Below, in pieces: positions 31,401-43,858 of a DNA stretch of 64,000 nucleotides (its first letter is position 1; each line of letters begins with the position of its first letter). The DNA lies in assembly GCA_029224185.1 (NCBI GenBank), contig CM055199.1, positions 10,999,938 to 11,063,937 of the forward strand, written 5' to 3'. The DNA comes from Karalla daura (lineage: Eukaryota > Chordata > Actinopteri > Chaetodontiformes > Leiognathidae). Made by a program: the position numbers and the translations under genes. Under the pieces are notes generated by a model that saw only the letters and a list, made by a program, of their open reading frames with translations, was not told where the DNA came from and did no database searches.

Positions 31401-34104
31401 AGACGCGTCACGCCTTCGAGAGATGTCACAGGGTTAGGCTCTTAAAAAGACGTTCCCCAAAAGCAGCAGTTTTAGGGGGGAGGTTCTGCCAGGCCGGAGA
31501 CCTCACCGTTTCACTCTCTCTGTAGCTTTCAGATCCTTCAGACCTGCCCAAGAATGCCTTCTCAATCTTCCTGCTGCTGGTCGAACACCTCTGTGTGGAT
31601 CATATCGACTACGCCCTAGAGATTGGCCTTTCAGGTACATTATGTTCATTCGGCCACTGATATATTCATGTTTTCATTCGTGATTCATATTCTGAACATG
31701 CATTACAGCTATAACCATACAGTATATGGCAAGAGGCAGGAAGTGCAAAGACAATCCCAGTCAAAGCACCGTCCGGTTTTGTACAACCAATATGACGTTG
31801 CTTTGTGTTGATATGAGGAGATTAACCCAACCTGGTCTGTCTCACTGTTACTGTATGCCAGAGCAGAGTTTGTGTGGGTGTGTCTCTCACTGAAAACACT
31901 CTCCTCTCCCGGACAGCATCACAGACACTGAACCTAGCCAACACACCGATGGGTTGATTCCCTCCCACTTTGTTTCTATGTAAATCACTGACACACAGCG
32001 CGTCCCCAGTGTGTTCCCTGCCGTCGCCCTGGAAACGGGCTCCAGCTGACCCCACCCAACACTGTCAAGGTGCGAGGTGGCTAAGATAATGGGTGGGTGA
32101 GCAGGTTGTCATGCTCCACAAACTGGGAAATAAAATACTGGAGCGCCGATGACCATTTACCTGTCTGAAAGATTGTGTGATCATTACCCGGAATGAAGAA
32201 TAGAACTTCCAGCATGTTGTGTGTTTTGTTTTGCTTTCTCTTTCGTCTGCTTTATGAATTTATGATATTTGGCTGTTTCTGTGCCTCTCGCTCTTGTTGA
32301 AAGTGTCACAAGCACAATAATGTGTGTTGCCATGGATACCATGTTGTTAAATAACCAGTAGATTTCAGGAGAGAAAAACAGAGAAATGTTCAAGTTAATG
32401 CAATGCAGGTTGTGCCTCTGTGGCTTTATTATCATCTTCAGGCACCTATAGTGGAACTAAACGTGTTTATTCATCTCCCAGTGCTCGATTCATGAGCCTC
32501 ATATTTCATCAAAGCAACACCACGCTGATGTCCCCTCAGCTTGATTACTTTCTTCTCTCTGTCTGACGCTGAAACACAATATGGCTGTTTTGTTTACAGC
32601 ACTCTGTCTGGATCATATGGGTTTATCCGCTCACAATCCTTTTTGGGGGCTTTTGTTCGGACTTATTCTCGTTCTCTTTGATCTGCAGCGATTCCCTCGC
32701 CAGATGCCAAGAATGCCAACCTGTACTTCCTGGATGTGGTTCAACAGGCCAACTCCATCTTCCACTTGTTTGACAAGCAGTTCAATGACCAGCTCATGCC
32801 TCTAATAAGGTCGGTTCTGGGTCAAAGGTTAAAATGATACTGTTCTTATTCCACAGCAAGCATATTTTTTTACCTTTAACATCTGCGTCTCCAGCTCCTC
32901 TCCAAAGTTGGCGGAGTGCCTGCACAAGAAGAAAGAGGTGATCGAGCAGATGGAAGTGAAACTGGACACAGGAATCGACAGGTCAGTGTATATACAGAAT
33001 AAAAATCAAAGAACAGAAGAGAATTAAAATGTGACGTGAATGGATTTCCCTGCTGCACACAGGACAATAAACTGCATGGTGGGGCAGATGAAGCACATCC
33101 TGGCCACAGAGCAGAAGAAGACTGACTTCAGGCCCGAGGACGAGAACAACGTCATGATCCAGTACACTACAGTAAGGGACACAGGCTAAATAAAGCGAAT
33201 GGGGGCTATGTACAAACACACCTCATCCTTTGCTTTGGAAGTAGCACGTCTTCCAAGTTTCCCTGTGTGTCTCCCCGCCCGGCAGGCCTGCTCCAAAGTG
33301 TGCGCCTACGTCAGTCGGCAGGTGGAGCACGTGCGGAAGTCCATGGACGGCAAAAACGTGGACACAGTGCTGACGGAGCTGGGCGTCCGTTTCCACCGGC
33401 TCATCCACGAGCACCTACAGCAGTACAGTTACAGCTCCATGGGAGGCATGCTGGCCATCTGCGACGTGGCTGAATACCGACGCTGTGCCAAGGACTTCAG
33501 GGTGAGCGGAGGGGGCAGAGGTCCAGCGTACGCTGGTCACAGGGCAAAACACGCCGCTTTCCAGCACGAACACCTATGTTTGATGTTACACAGAGCGGTC
33601 GGGTCAGTTCAGGTGAACGCTCTGATCCTTCGCTAATTTAATTACCCAGGATTATTTTCATCAGATCAGAATCAATTATTTCAAAGGACAAGTCTGACTT
33701 TTTTTTTAGCACAAATTCCCAATGGAAGCTATCCAGTTATTAGCTAAACTACCATTAAATAATAACTGTAATATTCCCTCACCGATGAACAACTGGTCAA
33801 TTAATGGATAAATAAATGGAGGAAATAGAGCTGCAAGACTTAAGCACATCATACAACATAATATGGCAGCCTCATATGTGCAGTAATTGACAAATAGTGT
33901 GTGCGTGCCCCGCAGGTCCCTCTGGTGCTGCAGCTCTTCGACACGCTCCACGCCCTCTGTAACCTCCTGGTGGTCGCCCCTGACAACCTGAAGCAGGTGT
34001 GCTCAGGTGAGCAGCTCACCAACCTGGACCGGAACCTCCTGCACGCCTTCGTCCAGCTCCGAGTGGACTACCGTTCAGCCAGACTGGGCCGACACTTCAG
34101 TTAA
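25476..34104 (+). CDS. exoc5: Exocyst complex component 5 (Sec10), 18 exons
   Basis: Exons: 25476-25502, 25819-25913, 27871-28018, 28111-28305, 29750-29814, 30022-30050, 30176-30285, 30420-30464, 30558-30698, 30813-30895, 30981-31190, 31285-31432, 31526-31634, 32689-32809, 32895-32981, 33063-33171, 33286-33501 and 33916-34104. They total 2127 nt and 708 aa, the human length, and all phases close. It is a subunit of the octameric exocyst that tethers secretory vesicles to the plasma membrane and supports ciliogenesis. The start MATTAQLFEEPFDADEYIER is followed by a coiled coil (about residues 40-105, EKIQRRVEKLEHQ), the invariant FQHFQELDEHISYVATKVCH, then helical bundles of the CATCHR fold ending in DYRSARLGRHFS. 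Intron 3 is 92 bp with a GC donor (CAG|GCGAGC). Exon 6 is a 29 nt micro-exon and exon 7 opens with GTAAGT. Confidence 0.98.
26295..26520 (-). repeat. Teleost dispersed repeat copy (minus orientation)
   Basis: Reads 'ccattcactccctcactcac', 'ctaaacatgcatgctttgga', 'ctgtgggagaaaccc', 'gatgtaaacctgcaaccg' and 'gctgtgaggcaacagcacta', the reverse complement of the order in the neighbouring copy. Confidence 0.75.
26700..26905 (+). repeat. Teleost dispersed repeat copy (plus orientation)
   Basis: The best copy in the window: 'ccagtctcctcccacagtcc', 'aaaaatatgtatgttcaggt', 'aaattgtccctaggtgtgag', 'ggacaggcgacctgtccagg' and 'ttcaaggcggataagtta'. It is a short non-coding interspersed family common in fish genomes. 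Confidence 0.8.
28306..29749. promoter_or_regulatory. EXOC5 intron 4 with candidate regulatory blocks
   Basis: A 1.44 kb intron in a gene whose other introns are mostly about 100-350 bp. After a short GT repeat near 28326-28344 and before a CT tract at 29670-29745, the sequence from about 28540 to 29480 is repeat-free and of mixed composition, with features such as CTCCTAATTGCATTTACAGG, AGCTAATCTTAGCTG and AGTAATGATGTTAGCTGAGG. It may hold an intragenic enhancer, possibly for otx2. This is inference only. Confidence 0.3.
31635..32688. other. EXOC5 intron 13, nothing specific seen
   Basis: About 1.05 kb between exons 13 and 14. It contains no coding frame, microsatellite or recognisable element end. 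A patch near 31900-32100 is mildly reminiscent of dispersed-repeat debris. Confidence 0.5.
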
Positions 34105-35289
34105 TGACTGCCTGGACGCCCGGCTGCCCTCCCTCTGTCTGTCCGTCCAGTAACGCGTGCTTCGATGAGATGGTGCACCTCAGTGAGAGAGAGAGAGAGA
34201 GAAACAGCCTTCAGAGAAGGTTCAGAGAAGGCATGGGCCTGGCCCCAGCACACAGACTCATTACTGGGAGATCACATCATGGAGATGGGGGCCACTGTGG
34301 AATGTGGGAAATGTGCATTTTACCTTATTTTTGTTTGTTTTCATTGATTATTTCTCCAAGCTGAAGAAATTTAAACTGTATGTTGACCTATTATTTCATT
34401 TGTTTTTAAATACTAATCCACCATAAATCTACAAGGCTAAGAATTTGACAAATATATAAGTAAACGGACGACACTGATTTCTGTGTTTATGTAAAAAGAA
34501 AAAAAAACATTTCCTTGATTGTGCCAAATATATGAATTATGCGGCTGCACTGGTGCACAGGAATAGACCCTGAAGCTGCTGTGAATGGAGACTGTTCCCA
34601 GCACTCAGTTAGTCTGACACCAGGCCCGCAGTAGCACTGTGTGTTGGGAACAGCTTCCATTTACAATGAACTGCAGGGGATCTGACATAGACGGCCCCAC
34701 CAATCATGAGATCGAGCTCTGTCTGGCTGCCAGGGACACATGACCACCTCTGCCACCTCTGACCTCTGACCACAAAGCAGAGGTCAAGGGGCCTTCACAG
34801 AGAAGTGTGATCTGAGCCGCAGCCAAGTCTGAGAACCTCTCTGGAGGTTTGGGTGGTCCCCTCTCAGCCTCAGATGATTGGTGTGATGGCTCGATGAATA
34901 TGTGTCGCTGTAATTGCACAGATCAACACTTGCTCATCCAGCAGTGCACACGGTCCAAAGACATTATTGGCTGGATCTGCAGTGTTTCTGGGTCAAGGGA
35001 CAATGAAATGTTGACCTCTGCTGATTAAGGAAACAAACTGGAGGGGGACCTCTTCACGCGGGGCTTACTCCAGGGTCTCACTCACTGTCTTCTGCACTAG
35101 AAAGAAAAGGAAAAAAAAAGGAGAAGGCAGCCCATGCCCCCCGATGCCTGCAACTTGCAAAGCTGCTCCCACTGTACTGCTGTTTACCTTAATTAGTGAC
35201 TCATTAAAAAGATGTTGCATTTTATCGCCTTCCCTCCTCTCAATCTGCTTCACAAACTGGGGGCTGGGGTGGGCGTAGAATAGAAAGTT

Positions 35290-35500
35290 TGGCCCTCTCC
35301 CGCCGCGAATGTCACTTTCAAAGTGAGATGAAACGCTCCTCCTTTCCATAGAAGTCATCAAGTATTCATGGGAATTCTTGCCACCAGAGGAAAGTTCTTT
35401 CTTAGACTTCAGGAAGTGAGCGGAGCCAGAGGGGATTAGATATCTACGAGTTGATGAATTGTGTGCAGTAGTCATGGGCTGGGGGAGAGCCGGGGAGATA
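35290..35500. promoter_or_regulatory. Candidate conserved non-coding block
   Basis: Repeat-free sequence with TCACTTTCAAAGTGA (a perfect inverted repeat at 35311-35325), TATTCATGGGAATTC, and an OTX-type GGATTA at 35433-35438. It lies 1.2 kb past EXOC5. Confidence 0.3.
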
Positions 35501-35559
35501 GAGACGCCTGAGAGCTCGGTTCCAGCTCCGGCTGGTTAGCGTTGTGTAGAAGGTACACA

Positions 35560-35960
35560 CAGTGCTGTGCGAGTTCAAACAACATAATTAATTAGGCTAA
35601 TATTAATATTATCAATGCCACATAAATTCAATTCTCTCAGCCCTAATCACAACTGGATAGCTTGTAAAAATTATTTTGTTAGGCCCTGATGCAAACAGTG
35701 GGTCTTTTCCAAACATTCGAAAACTATTTGTTTTTGCGGCGATTAATGTGCGCGGCACAGGAAGGGGATGGGGGAGAGGAGCCGGGCCGGGCACGATAAC
35801 TGGTGTGGAGACGAAGGCAGAGGCGCAGCCTGGCCCCAGGGACTCCCGGCGCAGGCACATGGAGGAGGGGGAGGGATGTGTTTTTTGGGGTGGCTGTTTG
35901 AGCAGGTGGAGGGGATTAGTAATACTGTCAACACTGGAGAGCTGGATAAGACTGTCCTCT
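35560..35960. promoter_or_regulatory. Candidate homeodomain/forkhead-rich enhancer
   Basis: Opens with ATAATTAATTAGGCTAAT and ATTAATATTATCAATG, continues with CCTAATCACAACTGG, TCCAAACATTCGAAAAC and GGCGATTAATGTG, and has GGATTA at 35913-35918. Dense TAAT cores in otherwise unique DNA next to EXOC5 suit a developmental enhancer. Conservation is untested. Confidence 0.35.
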
Positions 35961-38454
35961 CTTACTCGCCGGTTTGAGCAGCTCTCGCATACACATTCAG
36001 ACACAGAAAGACGGCGACACATACAAACACAGGGGCGTCAGGACGGGAGAGGAAAACTTGTCTGTGGCTGAACTGATCACAGGGAACTTGTTTGTGTTCC
36101 ACCTTTTTGTTCTAGCTCTTGTTAAAGCCATTTTCAGAGTTTTACTCAAACACTCCGAACCTCATTGCATATACAATGAAATTAGTTTGATGTTACAATA
36201 TAGCAACCATAAATAAGTGTGAAAACATAAACATTTAATATGACATTTTTTAACCTCATGACCTTGAATTCCTAGTAGTAACTTTTGCATATGTACAGTG
36301 CAATTATTGATTTGTCTTGTGCGTTAATTATGGTTAAATGCTACAGATAGATTTAGGATCAGGGTAGGATACCTGTCACAGAACATGTCGACCATTCACA
36401 GATAAAATTCAGATGTAGTTTTTCATATTTTTAATGCATAAAATGTAAGCAGAATGCAAAAAAACCCCACCTATATCCATATTTAAGTTGAGATTGAAAG
36501 CTCAAAATCCTGCTGCTGTATCCTCTCTCCCGCTGACCACAGATACCCTCAGATGTTTACCCCTCCTCGTCCTCTCTTTGTCTCCTTTGCCAAATCATTG
36601 ACCATACTTTCCTGTTTTTTCCACTCCTTCTGCACGCCCGGCTGGGTCCTCCAACATCCCATAAATCCTCGCTTTCGGCGCATTGCTGCTACCCCAACTA
36701 GGCCGGCCCTCCCTCTGCCTCCTGGAGCACTGACAATAAAGCATTACAGCAGTCAATCCATGTCAACAACAGCTTTGCTTAATTCCTGCTAAACACGTTT
36801 AAACTAAATCTTCACCTAATGATGCATAATGATTTGCTCTTTAGTGTGCTGGCGGCTCGTATCAATTTTGGTGGTTTATTTTAGTCCCCATCGGAAAGAT
36901 GACTCAGGTGGTCTAGCTGTGGCACAGGCACACACAGGGACGGTATTAAGGATCCCCCTGTTAAAATTAGTCAGGTAATTGTGAGTGTGACGCACCGCAG
37001 AGTGTGTGTTTCAGAAGCAGGTAAATGCTGCTCGTTTCCATTTTACAGATCTTTGACTTTCTATAACTGTACTAAATCACGATAAAAAAAAAAACATCAA
37101 AATTGAGACTGCGCAGTCAGTTTGAGGGTGAGGCATTCACAGACAGGACTTGGAAGGGACCGTTTTTCAGATCTATTCTTTATGAATTCTCTGTGAGACG
37201 CTCTGATGGTGCAGGCACGTGGCCAGGCCCTCTGATGTGATGCAGATGTTGCCCTGGCTTTGACCTCCTGCCCATACGAGGCCGGGGCCAAAATGGCACA
37301 GGTGCGCTGCCACCTTCAGTCTTGGGCAGCCGGGAGCTGCACTGTGCAGGATGTGAACAGTGCCAACTCTCCTCCTTTTGCTCACTTTTCTCATTATGGA
37401 GGTCTGGTCCAAGGGGGGTTTAAGAAAACTCTCCCTCGCGCTCTGCAATCACACACAACGTCCCTAAGTCATTGTGCCCCCTCTTTTTTTCCACCCTCCT
37501 GCACGCCGCCGCTCCTATAAGAAGACTATTAATTCTCTGCCATAGTGGAGTGTTTTCCAGTGCTATTTCCTGGCCCGGTGCCTGTGCCTTGCTCTCTCTT
37601 GGCTGGGTTTGTCTGGTTGACTGCTCCACAGGAACAGACTGGCACTCTAGCTGAGGGCTCCAGGGTCTGCACACACAATCCACTAAACATGTCTCTGTGT
37701 GAGGAGCCGCACTGCTTCCGAAATATGAAGTAGGAGTCCTGATTTATCACATATTAAGCCTATTTAACAAGGGATAATTATAATTATCCCTGTGTACTTT
37801 ATTAACGTAATGATTGCCGTCTGTAGTAGTTGTAATCGCGGCAGCCGTATGTGGCGTAATTAGATTGCAGCAGTGCTTGTTTCGAATGTTACACAAATAT
37901 AATATACATCTGTGCGCGCTCAGAATGGCACACCACTGGCTGTCAAATTGGCAGATGCACAAATATACATGCATAGAGAACACACTACATATTAAAATCA
38001 CACAGTGACAGCACAAAGAACAAATTGATTCTGATGGTGAAGAGACTTCAGTGCTAAACACATTCACTCACAGGGCAAACAAACATCTGTTACGTTTGTA
38101 AGGCCTATGGCCCTCCTAACCCACTGATGTTGAACCAAGCCTGCACACATGCCAGAGAAACAAATGAGGTCTCTCTCTCCTCCACTGAAGATGAAACACT
38201 GCATCACCAAAGCATGTGCATTTGTCTAATCAAGCTTTTTGCCCGCGGCTACACTGAATGTAAATGAATAGGCTGGTGTGTGCCAGCCTCTATTTCTGTT
38301 CAGACTGGCTGCTGTTTGATGATGAAACGGTGCGGCGGGCGTCAGACAGAAGGGGGCACTGGTGCTCCAGTGTTGCCGGGCTCCCCCGTGGAGCCCTCTC
38401 TTCCTCAGAGCTCCTCACAATGGGGATCTGCCTGAGGGGGGAAATGTTGCTTTT

Positions 38455-38570
38455 TTAGGTCTGTGAGCCCATATCCCTTAATCCCCAGCCATGATTGACA
38501 ATCATGATTTAGGGTATATGGTGTCCCATTCTAATCCACGAGCAATGATTTCATTTGCATACCTTCCGTA
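38455..38570. promoter_or_regulatory. Candidate OTX/POU/PBX enhancer core
   Basis: Within 82 bp it holds TAATCC at 38479-38484, the perfect palindrome CATGATTGACAATCATG at 38490-38506 (containing TGATTGACA, a PBX-MEIS/PREP-type site), TAATCC at 38532-38537 and a consensus POU octamer ATTTGCAT at 38553-38560. Confidence 0.45.
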
Positions 38571-38707
38571 CGTGGCCTCATTTTGGAGGAAACGGCTGCC
38601 TTTGTAAGTGATACAGAAAGAGAGAGGGAGAAAGCTGAACAGAGTGAGTGCGAGATAGAGAATGAGGAGGAGAAAGAGAATGGATGAGGGAATGTTTGTG
38701 GGGTTTT

Positions 38708-38738
38708 TTTCTTCTTCTTCTTCTTCTTCTTCTTCTTT
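38708..38738. repeat. (CTT)n microsatellite
   Basis: About nine to ten CTT units followed by a T-run. Confidence 0.95.
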
Positions 38739-40120
38739 TTTGCCAGAAGGAAGATGATAGCAGTCGCCATGCCTAAGCAAACATTCCTGTGTGTGTGAGA
38801 ATCTGCGTGTGTGTGTGTGTATGTATATATTTTTTCTCTTCTGCAGCACTTTCCCACAGTCAGTCACAACAACACGGCGTGCATATTTAAACTCTCAATC
38901 TCCAGCATATATAGAAATATAGAGATGTATGGCAAGGCAGGAACACAGAGGAACACACAGAGATGCTCCCTCACACGATGCAAAACTAAATTGCTATTTG
39001 CTCATTTTATAACCAAGTCAGGCTTAATTATAATCATGGGAGTTTGGGAGTTACCGTATAATCTCTAGAAGGTATTAAGAATTACCCAGAGCACACCACA
39101 GTGAAAAAGAAACAAATACAAATACGTACAATTATTTCCCAGTCATAACACCCAGGGGAGAATGAATCAAATAATGCTCAGTGTTTGGAATGCCCACAGA
39201 GACCATTCATCCTCGCTTTTATCTACTGAGGAAGTGAGACGCGCTGAAACACTGGATGAAAGGTCAAAGGGGTCACATTTACGAGGTTAGTTTACTGATT
39301 GCAAAGGTAGGACACATTTGTGGTATCTGTAGATGCACAAAGTAGTACAAAATAATCTAATGTGTTGTGCTTTTGAGATTTTATCATTTGTCTACAAGCC
39401 TATAATTTTGACTTATTTTCAATACTCAAATGAAAACAAAAATATATAGTAAAATTTTGTCACTAATGAGAAATGATAATATAACAAAAAGTACAAGACT
39501 GAATAACAATATATAATTTCATATATAATACTTTGGTCAATATTGTTTTTATCGTCAAAAGTGTATGATTTATTAAGATATGTTTGAAACTAAAATATGA
39601 TTTGAAATTAAATTCTCTAATTTCCAACTGCATTATCCAACACTTGTCAAGATGATATGATAATTTCTAGCAACAAATATATATGTTGTTTTGTTGTCCT
39701 AATTAACTGTATTAATCCAAAATACTTAGATGATACAGAATTAATTATTTTTGGGCAAAGCTACGTAAAAATGTTCAATGGTGCATTATTAAAAACATGG
39801 AGGAGGTTTTAGAAATCGATAGATTTCCTCCAGCTTCAGGAGATAAAAGGCAGAAAATGGTTTATTAAAGGGTTAAAACCTCTTGCTTTTTTTAACTAAA
39901 GATTGCACAGTCAGCACCAACGTTGCACATGTTGACAAAAACACGTCGGATATTTTTAAAATGTTGAATTATAAATGTGTAGAGCAAATTTTGAAATAAA
40001 TATCTTCCATCTGTACTGGGGCTGCCAAGGTTATGGCCACAGCAGAGGGAGGAGAGATAGTGAGAGATCCTCTTCCCCTCAAGTAATCATCACAAACACC
40101 TCCTCCGACTACTGTATCGT

Positions 40121-40175
40121 CCATCCATCCATCCATCCACCCATCCATCCATCCTTCCATCCTTCCATCCATCCT
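40121..40175. repeat. (ATCC)n microsatellite, imperfect
   Basis: CATC/ATCC units with CACC and TTCC interruptions. Confidence 0.95.
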
Positions 40176-40555
40176 TCCTCTCTGAGTGACTGAGCCTGGC
40201 CAGGTCTGTGTGACAGAGGACTCCCCTTTGGAACAATAACAGTCTGATAATCTCCTCTTATCTGCTGTGTGTTTAGTGCCTGGTTAACAGGCTGTCTACT
40301 TGATGGCTGTCTCTCTACCTCTCTGCTATATAGGGGAATGATCATGTCATCCTGAACCTAAAGGGGGTGAAAGCTTTACTCGTGTAGATGAAGATAAAGC
40401 AGTAGAATGACTGTCTTATATTTATTAAGTTCTTGGTAAAAAAAAAAAAAAAGAACAGTATCAGATTGATTTGGGAAGTAAAATGTTGATTTAGTGGGAT
40501 TCTATAATCTTTCCAAGGGAAGAAAAACCTAACATGATAGTGAGAGAAGCTGTGT

Positions 40556-40612
40556 GGATGTGTGTGTGTGTGTGAGAGAGAGAGAGAGTGTGTGTGTGTA
40601 TGTGTGTGTGGA
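40556..40612. repeat. Mixed (GT)n(GA)n(GT)n microsatellite
   Basis: TG units, then a GA block, then TG units again. Confidence 0.95.
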
Positions 40613-41220
40613 CCTGTCCTGAGTTTCCTCACCCAGCCCGGCTCTCAGTCAGGGCGTCAGTGTGGGAGGCAGCGTGGAATCGAGTCGCCTGAGGGTGCAA
40701 ATGCCTGAGCATCGCACCCATCATTCCACCTCCACGGGCCGTCCCACCCTCTTAGCACTGTTTACCAGGCTCGGCCTAATTGATTCCCTCTCTTTATCTT
40801 TTTACCTCCTTAATTTTGTTATTAAGTGTGCGGGAGAGGCGCGAAAGCTCCTCTTTTTCCCATTTTGAGAAATTATACTCTTGTACTTGATCCAGCTAAC
40901 AGGATTTTCTTAAATTACTTTATAAAAGACCATCTTTTAACTTTCTTCTTTCTCTCTCTATCCATTCATTAGCAGGTCTGCCTCAAGGCCTGCTCACATC
41001 AATTTCTTGGGTTAAAGTTACAAACTTAGGCAGCTCAGCTCCACGCTCACGGTGGTTTCTGTGGACGAGAGGGGGTGGCTGGGGGTGGAATGGGGACGAA
41101 TTATTAATTTCTGAAGTATTAGAAAAATAAAGAGATTGAATTAAGAGTATTGGTCCTCTGTTATCCAGCATGGCTAGCCTCAGGGACTTACTGTGGTGGA
41201 GGACATTATGCAAATGCTCT

Positions 41221-41221
41221 G

Positions 41222-41286
<65 letters not shown>
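41221..41286. repeat. (CT)n microsatellite
   Basis: About 30 CT dinucleotides. The SLSLSL reading frames here are artefacts. Confidence 0.98.
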
Positions 41287-41288
<2 letters not shown>

Positions 41289-42469
41289 CTCCCTCTGTCT
41301 GCATCCCTGCCTTCTTCACCCTATCTCTCTCTCTCTCTAGCAGTCAATCTCTGCTCTATAATCTTTCTCTGCATGTCTCTGTGTCTTTAATCTTCATCAG
41401 TCAGCAGAGACAGAGACAAGGTAGAGAGAGAGAGAGTGTCTCTGTAGCTGGATGCTCTCTCGCTCTCCCCCTCACACATAAAGTGTTTCCAAAAATCTCT
41501 AAAAGCAAATTTAAAGGTCAGGAAGATGCAGCTGCTTCCTCTGATAAAAATCAAGCTTTTAAAGATACTGGGAACTAGATAGAAAGCCTCAGAGTCTCTA
41601 TCATGTTATCGGAGGCGAGGTGCATGTATAGAGCTATCTGCGGTTGGGATCAGCGGGAGTCCTGAGAGGTAGCACTTGAGGCAGCGGGATCTTTACTTTC
41701 CTCGCAGCCTTAAATGTTGCATCGTGTGATATCTTATCAGAGGGGAACCACTGATTTTACACATCACACTCTGTTTACAGGTCTTCGTTCTGCGCATGTG
41801 GAAAAGTTGTATAAGGAATTTTTGTGGCTCCGGAGGGAGCTCAGTGAGATCTGATAGCGTGTCTCCAGTGATGTCACCTGAGTCAGGGTCAGCTTGACAG
41901 TGACACACACCTGGGTGACCTGTGCAGAAGGAGACTGAGTGACGTTTTGAGGCAGGCATATGCTAGCATGAATTAAATAGCTTCTTTCTACTTCTCCTCT
42001 ACATGGGTGTAAACTGGAGAATGACTGTTAGTGGGAACATTTATGGAAGAAAATTAAGACTTTAAAAAAAAAAAGGAAGAAAAATCTCAGTTGATTTTAC
42101 AATGCAAATGAAAACTATGAAAATAAACTGACAGTAAATAATTGTAAACTATATGCTTTTAAACTGTTTCTGTAACATTGTATATCATAAATAAGTTAAT
42201 AAGGGAAAAATATTATTTTAACATTCATATAAAATATATATGTTGGCCTTTCCAATAGAAATGCTGCAATTTTTGCATTTAACCCTCATAAAGAAGAGTT
42301 TGTAACTTAAAAACTGTCAAATATCATGTTAAGTCCAAAATATGTTAAGTGAAAGGGTTTTTCTGGAGTGATCACAGTTTTACTTTCTGTAAGTACAGCT
42401 GCAGGTATCAGTGCATGATTGTAGGAGACAGTTTTGAATATGTGCAGTAACAGTTACCATCAATGAATA

Positions 42470-42630
42470 GTCTCAGTCTGGCTGCGTCATCAGAGAATTT
42501 GAGGTATGTGGTGATGGGTGAGGGGCCGAGGTCACGGCCCTGAGGGGCTCCAGGGTTGGTGATGACAGCTGATGATGATGTGACACCTTCTCTAACAGCT
42601 TGTGGTCTGCCACCGAGGAAGCTGCGGCCG
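42470..42630 (-). pseudogene. LINE reverse transcriptase fossil
   Basis: On the minus strand, one continuous frame reads SFLGGRPQAVREG (about 42626-42588), then VITNPGAPQG, then a shortened linker and YLKFSDDAARL (FSDD around 42486-42497). These are the RT landmarks 'fl.gRPQ.V', 'NtGaPQG' and 'kFaDDt' of CR1/L2/Rex-type non-LTR retrotransposons. The usual CVLSPLLFxLYTND segment between GAPQG and the DD motif is missing, an in-frame deletion of roughly 14 codons, so the piece is dead. No other parts of the element are evident nearby. Confidence 0.75.
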
Positions 42631-43828
42631 TGAAGTTTGTTCGTCTACGGGACTGCGGCGAAGTTGCTGCAGCTGGAGGAAATTCCAGATGTTGAAGGAA
42701 GAAGTGGAGGAGTAGGAGCTGGTGCAGCTGTGATCCCGGTGGCTGGCACAGTGGTTTCCGGAATCAGTTTTTCCACTCGTATTCAAATTGAAAAGTTTAA
42801 AAACCAGTGAAAGAGTGGCTTAAACAACAAGCACTGAATACATTTTCAATGGATCCAGTTCAGACACATCACACACGTGCCCGGATACGCTTACATGCAC
42901 TCTTTCACGCATGCCAGTGCATACACGATCATGTGCACATGCATATTCATACTACACTGGTTTTCTGCATGTGGATGTGTGTGCAATCTTTTTAACTGTT
43001 TCAGTCTGAATTCAACAGCCCAAGCAGCATACTCACTCACTCTGTCAAGCAAAGTACTGTAACGCATCAGAAAAATAATGGAAAAGTCAAATGGCCTGAA
43101 GATGAACGCATATACAGTGTGTTACATAGAAAAACATATGTATAAAATCATATCTTTCCTCTCCCCTATTGATCTGGATTCTCTTAGTTTAAGTAGACAT
43201 AGCAACAGTATTTAATATATTTTTTATTTGTTACAGGCAGGTGAAGGCAGGATAAATGCATTCATTATCCATAAGCCAGATAGCCTAAGCTGACATGCAA
43301 AACTTTGGTCAATATTGATGTTTGTTCAAGGAGGCTGATGAAGCCCATGTCCAGTTAATTAAAGCCTAATAGAAGTGCATGTAGAAGAAGAAGAAGGAGA
43401 AGTGGACGAAAAAGTAGAAGAAGAGGCAGATAAGAGGAGGACAGTCAAAAAGGAGTAAGAGAGAGGAGGAAGAGGAGAAGGCGGGAGGAGGGAAGCGAGG
43501 CATGGTGTCAGTAACAAGGCCAGTAATCTTTACAGCAGGAGGGGGAGAAGCTCCCAGCAGCACCGGTGGCATCCTGCTACAGCGGCGTACACGGCACTAG
43601 AGGCAGAACAGACAGGTTTGATGTCGGCAAATATTAGCTGTGTGCAGGACGTGGGTGTATTCTCTTTGACACGCTCATTGCATATTCAGAGACAGATGTT
43701 TCTGAGGACGGGGGAGAGGAGGAGGGCGGTAGAGCTGAATGAAAGGCCTGAGATGGCAGAGTTGCTCTCGGAGGAGCAAGTAATTGGCCCCTCGACGGTA
43801 ACGGCGACAGAGAGAAGCACTTGCACAC

Positions 43829-43858
43829 AACCACACACACACACACACACACACACAG
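43829..43858. repeat. (CA)n microsatellite
   Basis: About 13-14 CA units, with shorter CA-rich runs continuing to 43880. Confidence 0.95.
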
